Shown here one piece after another: positions 23,199 through 35,891 of a DNA stretch of 64,000 nucleotides. The translations under genes were made by a program, and so were the position numbers. The notes below the pieces were generated by a model. It ran no database searches, was not told the origin of the DNA, and saw nothing but the letters and a program-made list of their open reading frames with translations. Source of the DNA: Coniferiporia sulphurascens (Eukaryota > Basidiomycota > Agaricomycetes > Hymenochaetales > Hymenochaetaceae); contig NBBA01000018.1 in assembly GCA_002794785.1 (NCBI GenBank), positions 496,001 to 560,000 on the forward strand. Reading direction: 5' to 3'. The stretch's first letter is position 1; each line of letters opens with the position of its first letter.

Positions 23199-23706
23199 TT
23201 TCCTGTTTTCTTTCTTCCTGCTCCCAGAGTCAGACTTTACGAACGGAAACCCGAGTTTGGGGGCGCTCTAAGTTGGCTGAACAACGCGGCCCTGCCAGAA
23301 AAAGTCGGACATTAATTGTACATGTTTTCTAGTTGCCATAAATAGAAACTTCACCACCTCACCTGGGACAGGAACTTTTTGGAGGCTCCGACCAGTGCTA
23401 GTTCACCCGTGTGGCCTTGTCGGAGTCACATAATGATCGTAATATATAACTCCTTCGCGCACAACTGTATTTTGTATAATGTGATATTTATAACCCTAGT
23501 CTATTACAGATCGAAGTAAGAATGTCCCTTACCGTTCAAATGCGGACGACAGCCACTGGCAGACTCAACATCGGAATCATCTTTAGAAAACACGATCTAT
23601 TGATACAGAAACATCCCTAAAGCACAAACTTGTTAATGACAATACAGTTAATGCAGTCTATTATACTTCAGATATAAGATGTAGATTACGAGATCGAGTG
23701 GCATAT
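23199..23706. other. Spacer between the FunK1 fragment and the FunK1 gene
   Basis: AT-rich, with no gene seen; it contains the 3' flank of the complete kinase gene. Confidence 0.4.
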
Positions 23707-26251
23707 CTATGATTCGTAAATTTCCAGTAACTTCTCATAAGTGACGCGTCTACCCAAAGTTTCGTTATCGTATGGCTTCGAAAAGTCAAATCGAGTGGGT
23801 CGCCCTATCGCCACCATCCCTTGTGCCTCCAAGTAGTCTCCCTTATAATTGTAGCCGGTTTGGAACAGCTTTCGCATCTCTGATACCCAGTCTATAAGAT
23901 CGGCGTAATGCTTGTTGAAGGGAGGAAAGCTGCCGTTGCATATAGTCTGCTTGTCCTTTTCTAACCACCGAATGTCGCGCACGAACCATTCCCGAAGGGC
24001 GTTTTTATTAACCACATTGCCTGTAGCATCGTAGCGACATGCGATCCATATCAAGACATAAAGCATGGATTCCCAGTCGTACCGTTCAAGATGCTGAAGT
24101 TCGAAACGGCCCTGAAGTTCTTCTGAAAGAAGGTCCCTCGCCATGAACGGCCGAGTCCCCGTACGGCTGTTCGATGTTTTTTCTTCCCAATCTTCCACTT
24201 TTGACAAATCCCAGTCGTTCAGTACGCCGTGAACCTCATCCCCCACACATCGGCACATTAGGTTCCCGACACTGATGTCGCGGTGCTTAACACCCTTATA
24301 CCACAGAAAATGGTGACCTGGAAGAGTTTATCAGCTCGAAAAACAAAGTTAGCTTAATTTCGTATTACTCACCCTGAAAAATACCGCGGAAGCACTTCTT
24401 AAACTTCTCTAGATCACCTACTTTGTAGATCGGAATAAGAAGCTCAAACGATATCACTCGCAGCACCCGGTTCTCCACACCATCAAGGAACTTCAGCACG
24501 TTCAGCCTTTGCCTAAAACATCCTTTTGCCTCCACGAGATCGTCTATATCCTCAGAGCTGTGGACCACCGGAAGACAATCTGTGAGTTTTCCTTCGATCT
24601 TGTGTTTCTTCCTAAATTTAGTTTTTTTATCGAGGGCTTTCATTTTTTTTCGTCCCTTCGCAATGATGTCGACCTCGGAAGCTCGATTCTTTGCAGGCCA
24701 GCTCAACTTCACTGCATAAACTTTTCCCGTCTCGCTCTCTTTGGCTATGAAAACCCCACACGCTCTTCCCAGTAATCCGTAAAATCTTGTCTCTGCCAAT
24801 CGTCTAATAAAACGGAAGATTTGACCTTTGATAGACAGACTGAATTGAGTCATGAAGTCGGGGCGTTCTGGCACGGTGCCTTTGCCATTCGCGTTTTTGA
24901 CGACCGAACTTGAAGCATCAGCCCCCGCATCATCATCCGAAGCCGAACCCGGTACCGCATCGTAGACCTTGTTCTTCTTCATCCGCTCCAAGATTCCATA
25001 TTCACCGCTGCTCATATCATTCAGGCACTTCAATAGAAGTACAAATCTAGGCAAATCATTGACAAAATCGAGCGGTTGGGAAGTGCGGATGATGCCCGTG
25101 TGATCGTAGTAGCAAATCGACAATTTTTCATCGATCACGATCAGATTTAAAACATGGCGCAGATTTTGCGAGTATGAAAGCTGTTCAATTGCATAACGAA
25201 GACCCTGCTCCCAAACGTCTTTGAAGGTGTTTGCATTTTTATCGTTACGACGTCTCTTGCTGCGATCGCTTCCGGCATCGCTTTCGGACGGTCTTTTACT
25301 GCCTGTAGACGGCACCGATTCCTGAAAGACACCGTCTGGTGCGGACCTGGGCATTGAACGGAGTTTGGGTCTATTTTGGCTCGGTGTGCACGCGCCGCTC
25401 GAAGGATCTGCTTCCGTTGATACACGTTTGCTGATAGCTGGAAGACGCGCTCCCATGGTACTGGACTCGGAAACGACTTTGCCGTCCATCTGGTTAGGAG
25501 TGGGAAGTGAGGAGCTTGACTGTTGAGCGGGCTCAGACTGAGCAATAGCAAAACATTGCTTTATCTGGATCGGGTCGTCCTTTAGCTTGAACTCAACTGC
25601 GAAACGGACGTCCGCCCAAGTATACCGTGTATCTTGGGAAGTGCCAGAATTCTGCTTTGAGTATTTTGCCCACTTTCCATCTTTAACTGCCTCATGCGAG
25701 CCATCAAGGACGACGACATCGGGTGTCCGTGTATTCCTTAGAGCACCACCGAGGGGGTGAGGTTCGTTCCTGCAGAAAGCTATTGGGATCTTTTCGGGGT
25801 GGCTTAAGAGCTCCAGGATTTTGTTGGCAAGTTCTACGAGAGTTCCATAACGGGATTTTTCTTTGTTATAATAAAGTTTGCCATTAGTTTTGGCGCAGTA
25901 GGCGTTCCGCAGCTCCAGGACCTTCGGGTTGGCAGCAGCATTGACTACATCTTTGTCATCAATCATAAGTGTCTTGAGCATCCCTTCAAATACTTTCGGG
26001 TCCACTTCTTGACCACCATCGCGCAGACTTTCGAGGTCTAGCTTCGAAAGGGTCATTAGAACATAGTCGAGATTGACCTCGCGAGTCGATTCAAGGTTGA
26101 ACCTGATGTATGGCTTGATCTCGTTCAAGTTTTCGATGGTACCGGTAAGGTCTGGGTTTCCGCTGGAGAAGAAAGAGCTGATGTGACTGGAATATAAGAA
26201 ATAGGGTGTATCACTAGCCTTGATAGCTGACACCATCGCCGACGAAGCCAT
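23707..26251 (-). CDS. FunK1 fungal-type protein kinase
   Basis: Model complement(join(23707..24317,24373..26251)), 829 aa. The intron is GTGAGT...TTCCAG and the frame continues into the catalytic core. The N-terminal half (to about residue 490) is the variable FunK1 region, with a Ser/Lys/Arg-rich linker around residues 260-330 (GSKRPSESDAGSDRSKRRRN). The kinase part has the Lys of VYAVKLSWP (about residue 514), the catalytic loop KHRDISVGNLM just after the intron, and NDWDLS in place of the usual DFG, as is normal for FunK1. This family is expanded in Agaricomycetes, often linked with multicellular development; substrates are unknown. It shares a 345-bp divergent promoter with the next gene, and a broken duplicate lies downstream. 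Confidence 0.93.
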
Positions 26252-26596
26252 GATAGTGGATAGAGAGGTTCTGAATGAGTGACAAACTTACGCGCCCTGT
26301 CATGTCACGTGCATGTGGAAACCGGGCGACCGCCGAGTCGCTTGAGGCCTGCCATACCATAAATGGAGTTCTCGCCACCCCCATAGCCGCGGTGCGGTGC
26401 AGGCCTGTGCATTTTGTGTTGGGAGTACCTCATGCTGCACTGCAGTTGCGCGGGTCCTTTCAGTATCAGGACATGCTACGATCCGATGTGGTGATACTGA
26501 AGCTTCTCTTCGTTTGTTGTTCTGCTGCTTGATGTACCACCTGGCGCTCCTCCGAGCCTCACTACCTCTGACTTTTTCACGCGGTGCTTTTGGCTC
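26252..26596. other. Divergent intergenic promoter region
   Basis: 345 bases separate the start of the FunK1 gene (minus) from the start of the next gene (plus). No clear TATA box is visible; the stretch is mostly mixed-sequence with a GC-rich centre. Both genes could share control elements. Confidence 0.45.
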
Positions 26597-29102
26597 ATGG
26601 AGAATAAATGGACACCAGAGTCTAATAGCCCTCCTGACAATCCTTATGCGGAGATCCTATGGATGCAAGCATCTTCATCAACGTCAAGTTTAAGCAGCAA
26701 TGCAACAGCCAACAACCTTCCTGGTCCCGGCCGTACGATCGGACTCTTTTACTCTTATGCTGGTCGTATACTGGAAAGACTGGTAAATACGCGTTCGCAG
26801 GCCGACGGAGTTACTCCTTCTCAGGACATGCAGGAGACGCCGGGAGACAGCTCATCTATCAGTTCAAACGCGACAGCGCCTGACCTGCCTGGCGCCGGAC
26901 GCACCATCGACCTGTTTTACAACTTCGCCGGAAAAATAGTCGAGCACAACTTGAACAAGTTGGCGACAAGATGGGGTGCAGGACCCTATCCAGTGGCGCG
27001 CAAAGTCCACAGATATTTTGAGTTAGCAGATCGAGATACGTGGTCGACATCGGAGTTTTCTCGGATATCTTCGAAAGAAAACAAGAAAGTCAAGAGGCAG
27101 ATTAGAACACTACTGAAACATGCGAGGTGAGCTCGAGAGACTGGCTTTCTGTTTTCCGAAAGATAACGAGGCTCTCAGATCCAACTTCGAGGTTAACCAA
27201 CTGGACGCGTTGAATCAAATCATAGGGCTTGCGATTTATCACCCACATACCCATGAACTGCTCAATGTTCTCAATGCAATGACGACTGTGCACGATACGT
27301 ATCTTCGGGCCGTGTCCGCAAGCCGCAGTGATTGCGATGTGCTCTTGCACAGCTCTAGAAGAGCTCTCATCGCTTTAACGGAAATGCGGGTGAACTCTGT
27401 GGGGCACACGCTTTCAGCGCATCGATTTGCGAGGGCCTCCCTAGAGGCTCGGGACACGATTCTCACCGTAAATCTACAGGAGCTGTTGGAACACATACGG
27501 TGCGTTGTTCGCTGTTGTGCTGTAGTTTTCTTTTGGACTGAATGGACATGCTGTCTCAAGCGATCCTGATCTGTCTTTCCTAGTACTTCGACACCTGAGA
27601 TATGCTGTTAAAGATGGCCTTTTTATGGGGCACGGCGGTGCATTCCTGCGTTCAAATATTCTCCCGGCTTTGACCGAAGCACTGTCCGCTATCCCCGAGT
27701 ACATTGAATCTGAAACTGTCGAGCAGTTGCTCAAGAGCCTCCTTCAAATTTATAGCATGCATTACGTTTATCTCACGCAAAGCGAGCGTGAAAATTGGGT
27801 GCCCCTGTTTGCTATTATATTCCAGTCAGTATTTCGTCCCAATCCTTAAACGCAGTGAGAATTCTTACGGGTATCTCAAGACACGCTCAAAGGTTCGGCA
27901 AGTTTTTCTCTATGCTCGATTTAATATACATCAATGCAAGTGCGGAAGACCACCAACGCCGTGGCTCTCATTTCGAGTTTTCCCCGCAACACGTAGAACT
28001 CGTCATGCTTCTTCTCCGAGGCATTAGCAGCAGCAGGCAGGGCCATGATTCCAGCATACTTCTGCCTAACTCCGATGCTATTAAAGCTGAATGTGCGGAA
28101 CCGTCTTTATCCAATATATGGGACACGCTCCTTTCGAAGCCCTACGTCATCCTGGTGCAAATACTACACTGGCGCAACCAGATGCTGGAGAGAGATCGCG
28201 CCAATGCGATGCTCATTAACAGAGTCGCGGAGGGCAAGAGACTGACATTGTTGTGTGTGGAGATGGGACGACTATTCGAAGGGTGAGCATGATCTCAATG
28301 CGTAGGCCGTTGACACGAACATGAGGGAAGTTGGCTGACTCCGTTTAATTATCTATCAATAGGAAACTTCGCCCAAGTCAATTTGACGCCTTAATTCGTA
28401 TGGCCAAGTTTGCGCAGATCCAGGACCGGTATTGCGCACGGGCGATGACCACTGCGCTAAGCACAATCTTGGCGGGGAAAAGGGTCCCTCCTGTGATCAT
28501 GCCCCAGCTCCGACAGCTCCTGGCCTGTCGAGAGACACTGCTCCAACCAGACGTGCGCCAGACGTCTGAGTACATCTCCATCCCTCGGCATGCAGCGCAA
28601 GGACGCTTGCTGCACGTGTTTAACGTGCGTAACCCACGCACCCAGCCCATGGGGTTACAAAGACACCACTGACTCTTTAAGTTCCCAGGAACCGTTTGTG
28701 TGGAAGTCCCCCCGGCCATGCGCCATCTGCGCTTCTCTTGGAGTCGACACGCCAGAAAAAGTGGAAGAATTGGTGGCATTGTTTGAAGAGACCTTGTGGC
28801 TAGAGGTCGAGCCGGGTTCGTCATTCGGTATGGAGGGCCATCATCCCGTGATAGCTGGCATCAACCAAGACGGAGAGAAGGAGTTCGTCGCCAGGATATT
28901 CAGCCTGAACTTGAGCGGGTTCTTCGGCTGGATCGGTACGGTTGTCGATGGAAGTAGCGTTGCCCGGTATTGGACGGGCAGCGGAGAGGAGAAGGCTTCG
29001 ATTTACTTCGACGTGCTGGTACTACGCTACGATCCCGAGTATTCTAGCAATGAAAAGGCGAAAGGGGCGCCCGATTCAACGGGGAGTATGAAGTGGAGTT
29101 GA
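26597..29102 (+). CDS. Unknown protein with duplicated N-terminal motif and DM9-like C-terminus
   Basis: Supported exons: 26597..27126, 27179..about 27500, about 27587..27822, about 27858..28281, about 28364..28628, 28687..29102. Joins near 27510 and 27823-27857 are uncertain, and the second would need a 35-base intron. The N-terminus carries two copies of LPGxGRTIxLFYxxAG, about 58 residues apart, each preceded by SSNATA. The middle (about 450 residues) is helical and unrecognised. The last 110 residues (PVIAGINQDGEKEFVARI ... FGWIGTVVDG ... YFDVLVLRYDP) resemble a DM9/DUF3421 module, a domain seen in mannose-binding and surface proteins, but this is a weak match by eye. No signal peptide or membrane span is present. 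It is divergent from FunK1. Function unknown. Confidence 0.7.
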
Positions 29103-29306
29103 CCTCTCATCGTGATTGTAAAGGTAATAGCATGTTCCGTCACGCCACACTTTAAAATATGGATACATGCATATACTTAACCGGGGCGGAAGTAAATCTG
29201 CAGATGGGCCCGAGAGCGCTGGCACATATCGAGTACATAGTCGAAGGAAAAAATGTTTGAAAAGTACAAAATATTCGGGGAAGGGCAAGAAAAAGACAAT
29301 GAAATG

Positions 29307-30488
29307 CTAGAATAAAGCCCCATTTCCACTGGCGAAGCCAAAGTCAAGTGCCTGCGGGAACTCGCTTGAGCTCCAAGCTGCTAGGTCCAGCATCGTGTCT
29401 GCAAATTCTTTGTCTGCCATGGAAGGCGATGCGGTGCTTGTTACGGGGAACGCCGCAGGTGTGCCGTACAGGAAGTCGGGATAAGAGTCGAAGATGCTAC
29501 CAACAGGGACGTCCTCTGACAGCGCAGGTTCGAAAGTGGATGAGTCGAAGTGGAGATCGAGGGCGTTATCAACAGGTATAGTCGAATCGCACTGTTTGAG
29601 GGAAAGTGAGGAAGCGGGAAGGGCAGCCGACCACTCGAACGCAAATGAGGAAAAAGCAGATTCGGGATCGACAGTGTAGATATCGGCCTCGGCCTCGAAT
29701 GGGGCGAGAGATGGGGGCGCTATATCTGCGGGAAGCTCGAGTGGTAATACCTACGATGGAATAGGTCAGGCCCAGATTATGGTAAGTTCAGCGTACGAAC
29801 TACTCACCCTTGGGAGAGCGGGCAGGTGCATGTCCACAGGTGAAATCGGATAATGCAGTGAAGACGACGAGTCAAGACTACCCGACGAGCCGGAAGAGAC
29901 GGAAGAAAGGGCGGGAGACGGAGGCACATCCGGCTCCGTGCGCGGACTCGGGGGTGGTGTCGGAATCTGGACAGCTGCGCGTGATTCCCTAGCCCTCTTC
30001 TGCGCGGGGCGCGCTGAGCGCGTCTTCTTCTTCCGCTCAACGATTTCGACTCCATCCTCCATCATACACCTCAGCTTCTCCTCCGCAGCCATCCGGAAGA
30101 AGTGCGCACGCGTCTCGCTGTCTTGATTACGCCAGAGCTCCGCGACCATCCGGGACACGTCGTTCTGGTGAGTGACGGTTTTAGGGAGCATCCTGCTGGC
30201 GATCGCGTGCGAGCGGAAGAGGATGAACGCGTTACTGGACTTCTTTCTCTTCGTAGGCTTGGTGGTAGAGGTCGGGGGATTCGGTCTCGAAGACGACGGC
30301 GACGAGGGGGTAGGAGTGGCGCGTTTCCTAAGGGAGAACTCGTTGTGTGCAGATGCTTGCTGCAGACCAGCTTCATCCAGGGTCAAGAGTTCTGCAGACA
30401 TATTAGAAACTGGCAACTGGGTAGCACAGAACAGGCACATACCCATGTCGCGATGAAGCGTTGTGCGATCGGTACGAATAGCAGGCAT
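29307..30488 (-). CDS. HMG-box transcription factor (MATA_HMG-like)
   Basis: Model complement(join(29307..29750,29808..30488)), 374 aa; both exons are phase 0 and the intron is GTGAGT...ATCGTAG. An HMG box of the mating-type/sex-determining class lies at about residues 80-145: KRKKSSNAFILFRSHAI, then NDVSRMVAELWRNQDSETR and FFRMAAEEKLRCM. A basic stretch (VERKKKTRSARPAQKRARES) follows and probably serves as nuclear localisation signal. The rest is Pro/Ser-rich and then acidic (LSEDVPVGSIFDSYPDF), as in activation domains. Such proteins bend DNA in the minor groove and regulate mating, fruiting or stress genes. No pheromone or receptor gene is near, so this is not evidence of a mating-type locus. 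Confidence 0.9.
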
Positions 30489-33400
30489 AGTTTGCGGCAG
30501 AATAGTAAAGCGGGTGAGAGATGATGATCAGACGCGACTCTGCGAGTGCTTGTGCCATATTCTGGTCCTTCATGTCGTGGTTTAATACTGAAATCCGTGC
30601 GCGCAAAAGCATACAAGTCTGAACGAATCGGCATTTACCAGATATGGAAAACTATGCGATATAATCACGTTGCGGCTTTGCTGTCGCCCAAAAAGGAAAA
30701 CCCTGCGCTATGATCACCTTGCGTCTCCGACCTTGTCCTCGAGGTTCCTCGTCACCCCCGAGGTGCGCCAATATCCCCGGGACTCGATTCTCATAACTGC
30801 TTATCGCCAGTTCATCAAGATGCAGCACGTTCACACATGTCTACTGATCGCGTATCTTGCGTTCCGGGATGGCGAGCAAATGTTACAGTAAAAATCGCAG
30901 CGACTCGGACGTCCGAAGCCGGGTACGTCGCTGTTTAATCCGCCTGATTTCGATGCCAACATTGCCATTATCATCTGGAGTTCAATGGTTTCGCATATAG
31001 CTTAAGTTCTCTGTCAAGGCAGGCCGATCATGGGGAATATGTACTAGGCGAACAGGAGGTCGGAGGCGACTTGCGCACGAGTCGTCATAATATACCCGAA
31101 TTCTCACAAAGGAACTGATTTGGAGTCGGCCCTTTCAAAGCTCTTTGTGTAAACGCGAAAGATTAATCCGGGCATGAATAGTCTCCACTGGCACGAGGCC
31201 CTTTCTCCTTTGACAATGATCGGACGGAAATGTCAGGAAACAAAACTCTTGTCACGAACTAGGGCGTACACTCTTCTGCGCATTGTATCTCATTGTCGGC
31301 CCGGCTTTCAGTGCCACAACTCATGTACATGGCATCTTCCGAGTGCGCTAGCCCTCTACAGCCTTGACGGCGCGATGGTCTAGCATCGCCTTGAACACAT
31401 GAGGGTCAGCACCGCTGAAATTACTCTCGGTCCGTACGACGAAAAGGAAGGGCAACACCTAGTCTCGAATTTTCGTTTGAGACTCGTGACATCGTAGCTT
31501 TGTTCTCTCCTGACTTTCTCTTGCCCCCCTCATCAACACCTCTGTTTTCCACGGGACCAAGACAACGGGATACACGATAAGGTTGACCCACCGTGATTCC
31601 ATCAGCTCACTGTAGTAATAATGTTTCCTCACACTGATTATCCAAATAAACAAGTCTTGCTCGTGATCTTGGCCATTTATCACGCACAGATCACCACGTG
31701 GTCCCACACGTTCTTCAACCGCTCACTCCCCGAAATTGACTTATCCTCCCCGTGAGCTTTCAACCAGAACCACACCATAAACTAATCTCACCGACGACCC
31801 ATAAGAGTCCGGGGTTACCTTTCTGCGGTGAACGGTGCTTCGGACCGGGACAACCGAAAGACACTGCATGTAGAAACGGACTCCAATACAGGTACTTTCT
31901 CGGGTGTCGATGCACCACGTTCTTGTGGCGCCGCTGTTGAGGAACTCACTCGAGCGTCTCTAGGAGATCTTGGGTGCGAGTTATCTCCGTTACTTGATCG
32001 TTATTCAGCAGCGCCCGCATCTCCGCTTCCCTAGTCATGTTCGCCATCTGTGGTGACCGGTCGTATTCAACGCTTGACTAGTCTTGGTTTCCCCCTGCGA
32101 ACTCGTGCCATATTGCTTTTGGAACTGCCGGGACTCTGGATTTTCAAATTTAGAAGCCACCCGTCCTACGATATCAGACCTTTTAGACTTCGCACAGCAC
32201 AAGAGCCCTGCTGATGCCTCCCCAAGCCGTGCGAATGACTTGACATGCCAACGGACGGAATGCCACCCGTGGTCTCCGTCGAATCACCTTTTTTCGTGTT
32301 ATCCCATGTGACCGAGGAGTTTGACTTCCCATGTCTACTGTTGAAGTCTTGCCCGTATGACATCCACATGACTCGTATACTCGCCAGGCTCCGCGCTTCC
32401 GCGACCTCGGCCCGTACGACGTCTAACTGGACCTTCAAGATTGTGAAAATGAGGAGATACGTATCATTACGAAGGGGGTCTTCGACATTCAGAATGTCTT
32501 CACAAACATTCGGAGTCTCGCGATCCGCTCTATTGATTAGACAACAAAGATGAACACCGCATATACGGCGAGACACTTGACTACATTCCGTGCACCGGCC
32601 CCGTCCCGAGAAGCTCAAGCCCGATGACTCTTACTGCACGAAAGTTCCGCCGCAGGACTCACGAGGACCCACCTGCTGTGCGTTTTTACGAATTTGGCGC
32701 TGCCAATACGGACGCTCGACCCATGCCTTGCACAGGCCTGAATATTCTCGGCTGCCTCGTGTGTTGCACGTGTCTTGACTTTCTGTGTCTCAAAAGTCTA
32801 ATACTCCGGTGTGCGGACTTGCGGTGGGCCTTCGGCCCCCAGGTGCTGCGGAAGAGCGGTGCTACCTTCCCGAAATATTCACGCTTGGGCTTGTAATACT
32901 GCCATACAGACGCTATGCACTTCAATACCGATGCGGAACGTTATGACGCTAGTCAGACTCAATGCTTTCGACTGGACCCCAGAGGCGCTGCATCTCCTGT
33001 GGAACCTTCATGAATTGGAAGGAATACACTTGGCTAAATGGAGCCGGTTCTGCCGCCTGGAGACCCCCAATAATGCTCTACCATACTCTATTGTTTATGG
33101 ACGATACGGCACGATCCTCATTGTTTGATGCTTAATCGTAAACGTTCGGATTGGCTGCAGGCGAGGCCTCCCGTACACGAGTATTGTTTGTCCTTCACTC
33201 GCTTTAGTCATTTTTACCGACGTCTCCTCTCCTCCAATAAACCCCAGTGGGATTTCAAACAAGCAGCTTAACGTGTGCCTAAAATGTTTCCACAGCATAC
33301 CTGTGCGTGTTAGTATAGTGCATGCTGGCTTGTCACTGGCAGCACGTCTGAATGAAGCCTCCTGACGGGCGGTGCCACTGGCAGACTGTTCCTCCGCGGG

Positions 33401-33993
33401 CCAGTACCTTTCTCCGCGGCCACGTTTAGCTTTTAGGGATTCCGTCAGGTCAGCAAGCAGCCTCGGAAATAAACATCTTCTGATAGCTCATAACGAGTTG
33501 CAGCGTTACACGTCGTTTATTAATGGTCGGCTGTACTTCGTCCAGTATTGGAAATTGCTTTCGGGGTCGAACGGCAAACCTGAGCACTGATCAGTCTCTT
33601 CCGTTTTGTACGAATTGGTATGTCGGATTGTACTTGACGCAGTTGGTATGGTACATATGCAGGTTCACTGAAGACAGGGTCGCAGATGATCGGATCACTC
33701 GCTTGTTCAAGGAGTACTGACGATTTCCTGATTATGTCGGCAAATACGGTTGCTATTAGCCGTTAGCAAATCTTACTATAATTAGCCCTCTGCACGACTT
33801 GCAGGGACCGCTAAAGGCCAAAAATAATGATATGACCATTAATCCCGATGCCCGATGCTCTCGAGCTTCCCGCTTCTATTACCCACCCATGAGGGGGCCG
33901 AGCCCGCTCGCACGCACATGCGTCGTCTATGCCTTTAAACGTGCTTGTTAGCCAGGAGCCCGAGCTCATCGCCAAGTTCCAACATCGTATGAC
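30489..33993. other. Long gene-poor interval with eroded coding traces
   Basis: No intact gene is supported in 3.5 kb. Codon-like traces on the plus strand from about 31750 to 33130 are listed separately. The first 200 bases act as promoter for the HMG-box gene and the last 150 for the PalI-like gene. Confidence 0.4.
31750..33130 (+). pseudogene. Possible eroded F-box/LRR-type gene
   Basis: The frame at 32934-33128 reads like the leucine-rich tail of a basidiomycete F-box protein (NAFDWTPEALHLLWNLHELE). Similar fragments appear upstream in changing frames (32624-32896, 32245-32553), broken by stops without plausible introns. No F-box motif can be read. This is tentative and based on residue pattern only. 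Confidence 0.25.
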
Positions 33994-34921
33994 ATGGCCT
34001 TACGACTCCTCCCCGAGTTCCTCAGCAAGTACGTCGAGAGGGCGTCGCGCAAGCGGATACACCATCATCATAGGCGGAAGCACAATGTCTATGTTACGGG
34101 TGTAATCATCCTGGTTGTAGCCGCGTTCATCTTGCTGCTTCTGGTCGCGCTTTCCTTGCCAATCATCAAGCCCGTTTATTTGCTGAGCGTAGTTTCGACG
34201 GCCACGGAAACTGTGCCGACGAGCATAACAACGGAGCTTCGCTTCGGTGTTTGGGGGTATTGCGCGACAGGGTGAGTCTACCATTGATTTATTTGCTTTG
34301 ATGTGAGTAGAGCCACAGTGACGAGCGCTCATACAGTGCCCTCGATGCCCCCACACTTTTCGCAAACGACGGTGAATGCTCGAAGCCACGGCTAGGGTAT
34401 GATGTAGAACCGAGCATCCTCGCGCTCACAGGCCAAGAACAGCTGCTCGAGATCGTCCTCAAGGGACTCATCGTCGTACTCGTCTTGCACCCCGCCTGTG
34501 CAGGCCTCGCGCTCCTCACACTCATCCCCACTCTCTTCTCTTACGTGCACGCATCCGCCATCGTCGCTCTCATATTCACCATCGTCACTGCGCTGCTCAC
34601 GAGTTTGTCCGCCGCGATCGACATCGCGGTCGTCGCCGTGGCCATGTCCAAAGTCGGCGAGGTCACCACTTTCCAGTTCGCCGTCCAATGGGGGAACGCG
34701 CCCTGGATGTGTCTCGCCGCCGCCGTGCTGCTCTGGATCGTCGTTGTGCTCCAATCCGTGGCGGTGTGCGGCTGCTGCGGGGTCAGCCGGAACCTTTGGA
34801 CTCAGTAAGTGCAATACCTTTTTGGAGTTTTTTTTTTGGGTTATTGACATTAATTGGCTGCTTTAGTTATGATAAGGCAGGCGAGATAAAGGAGAAGAGG
34901 ATGGAAGAGTCAAGGCGATGA
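33994..34921 (+). CDS. SUR7/PalI family membrane protein
   Basis: Model join(33994..34271,34337..34804,34867..34921), 266 aa, phases consistent. Four membrane spans: residues about 31-56, a pair starting at LKGLIVVLVLHPACAGLALL, and the last at WMCLAAAVLLWIVVVL. The first extracellular loop has the family signature FGVWGYC and a second cysteine (GECSKPRLGYD). The N-terminus has a basic His/Arg patch and the C-terminal tail is short and charged. Relatives are Rim9/PalI, which helps the ambient-pH signalling complex at the plasma membrane, and Sur7 of eisosomes. The short tail is unlike the long cytoplasmic tail of ascomycete PalI, so the pH role is not proven here. Confidence 0.88.
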
Positions 34922-35891
34922 GCGAAGAACGAGGAGCGATGAACGAGGGGACACTAACGTATTGACGATGTCACGACTATCTATGCCCGATACCCTTTTA
35001 TTATGTTCAGAATCAATATTTGCGTCCTTGTTAATATGTATTAGAAGTCCAATCCGACGGCAATAGCTAGTGTACTTGATCAAATGTCAAGTCAGTGTAT
35101 ACTTATCGGCGGGTAACAACGACAATGATCCATGTGGAGTACTTTTCTATGCGATACTTGCACGCTACTGAAAGAAACAAGTTAGATCAAAGCGCCGAGG
35201 GCTGGGTGTTTCGCTAAAGAGGAGGTAGGATAGTGTGCTTCCTACTGTAGTATGCGGTGATAGGAAAGTGTGCATGTATTACTTTTATTATTATCTTGTT
35301 CTGTCCAGGGAAGGGTCTCCGTCGCTCGGCCCTATTTCTTTCTTACATGTAAATGGATTAGTGCCACAACTTTGTGCACACATCGACATGGGTACTAGCA
35401 CATATTCTCCAGCGTACAGAATCCACACGGACTAGTGTCAGTAGTACCACACAATACAGCATATGCAAAGGTGAGAGAATGTCAATAAGCCTCGGGACGA
35501 TTTAACGACCCCACTGAAAGATCCAAATTTTAACCGCTTCAGTATTTCTCAACTCGACAATTGCGGGAAACGGGCTGCTAAAACTGCATTACATAGTACG
35601 TAGCGCAGAATATGCAGATTAGAGAACAAAAAGTTATTATAGGCGCCTGTCCTAGGAGAGCAAACTTGGTGAAAATAAGAGCAAGAGGAGAAACCACACG
35701 ACTGTTCAGCGTCTGTTGATACATCCTAGACCTCCAAAGCAACGACAAGAAAGCAGAATATTAAGTGTCACGATTGGCTAGAGCGTACGCGCGGAACCGC
35801 TCATTCTATGTGATTTGGGTCCAAGAAAGGAATATTACGACACGCACGAGACGAAACAAGGACAGGAGTCCAAGCAGAATCATCTGGAAGA
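34922..35891. other. Convergent spacer
   Basis: Nothing gene-like is seen. The PalI-like gene (plus) and the F-box gene (minus) converge here, so it should hold both 3' ends. Confidence 0.45.

Noticed and set aside
32166..32618. 150-codon minus-strand frame
   Set aside because: No homology; the opposite strand has weak traces of a decayed leucine-rich gene, so neither strand gives a confident model.
34392..34850. 152-codon minus-strand frame rich in Asp, Glu, His and Arg
   Set aside because: Antisense shadow of the PalI-like gene exon 2, produced by its codon bias.
29307..34921. Idea that the HMG-box gene marks a mating-type locus
   Set aside because: No pheromone precursor, STE3-type receptor or homeodomain gene is visible nearby.
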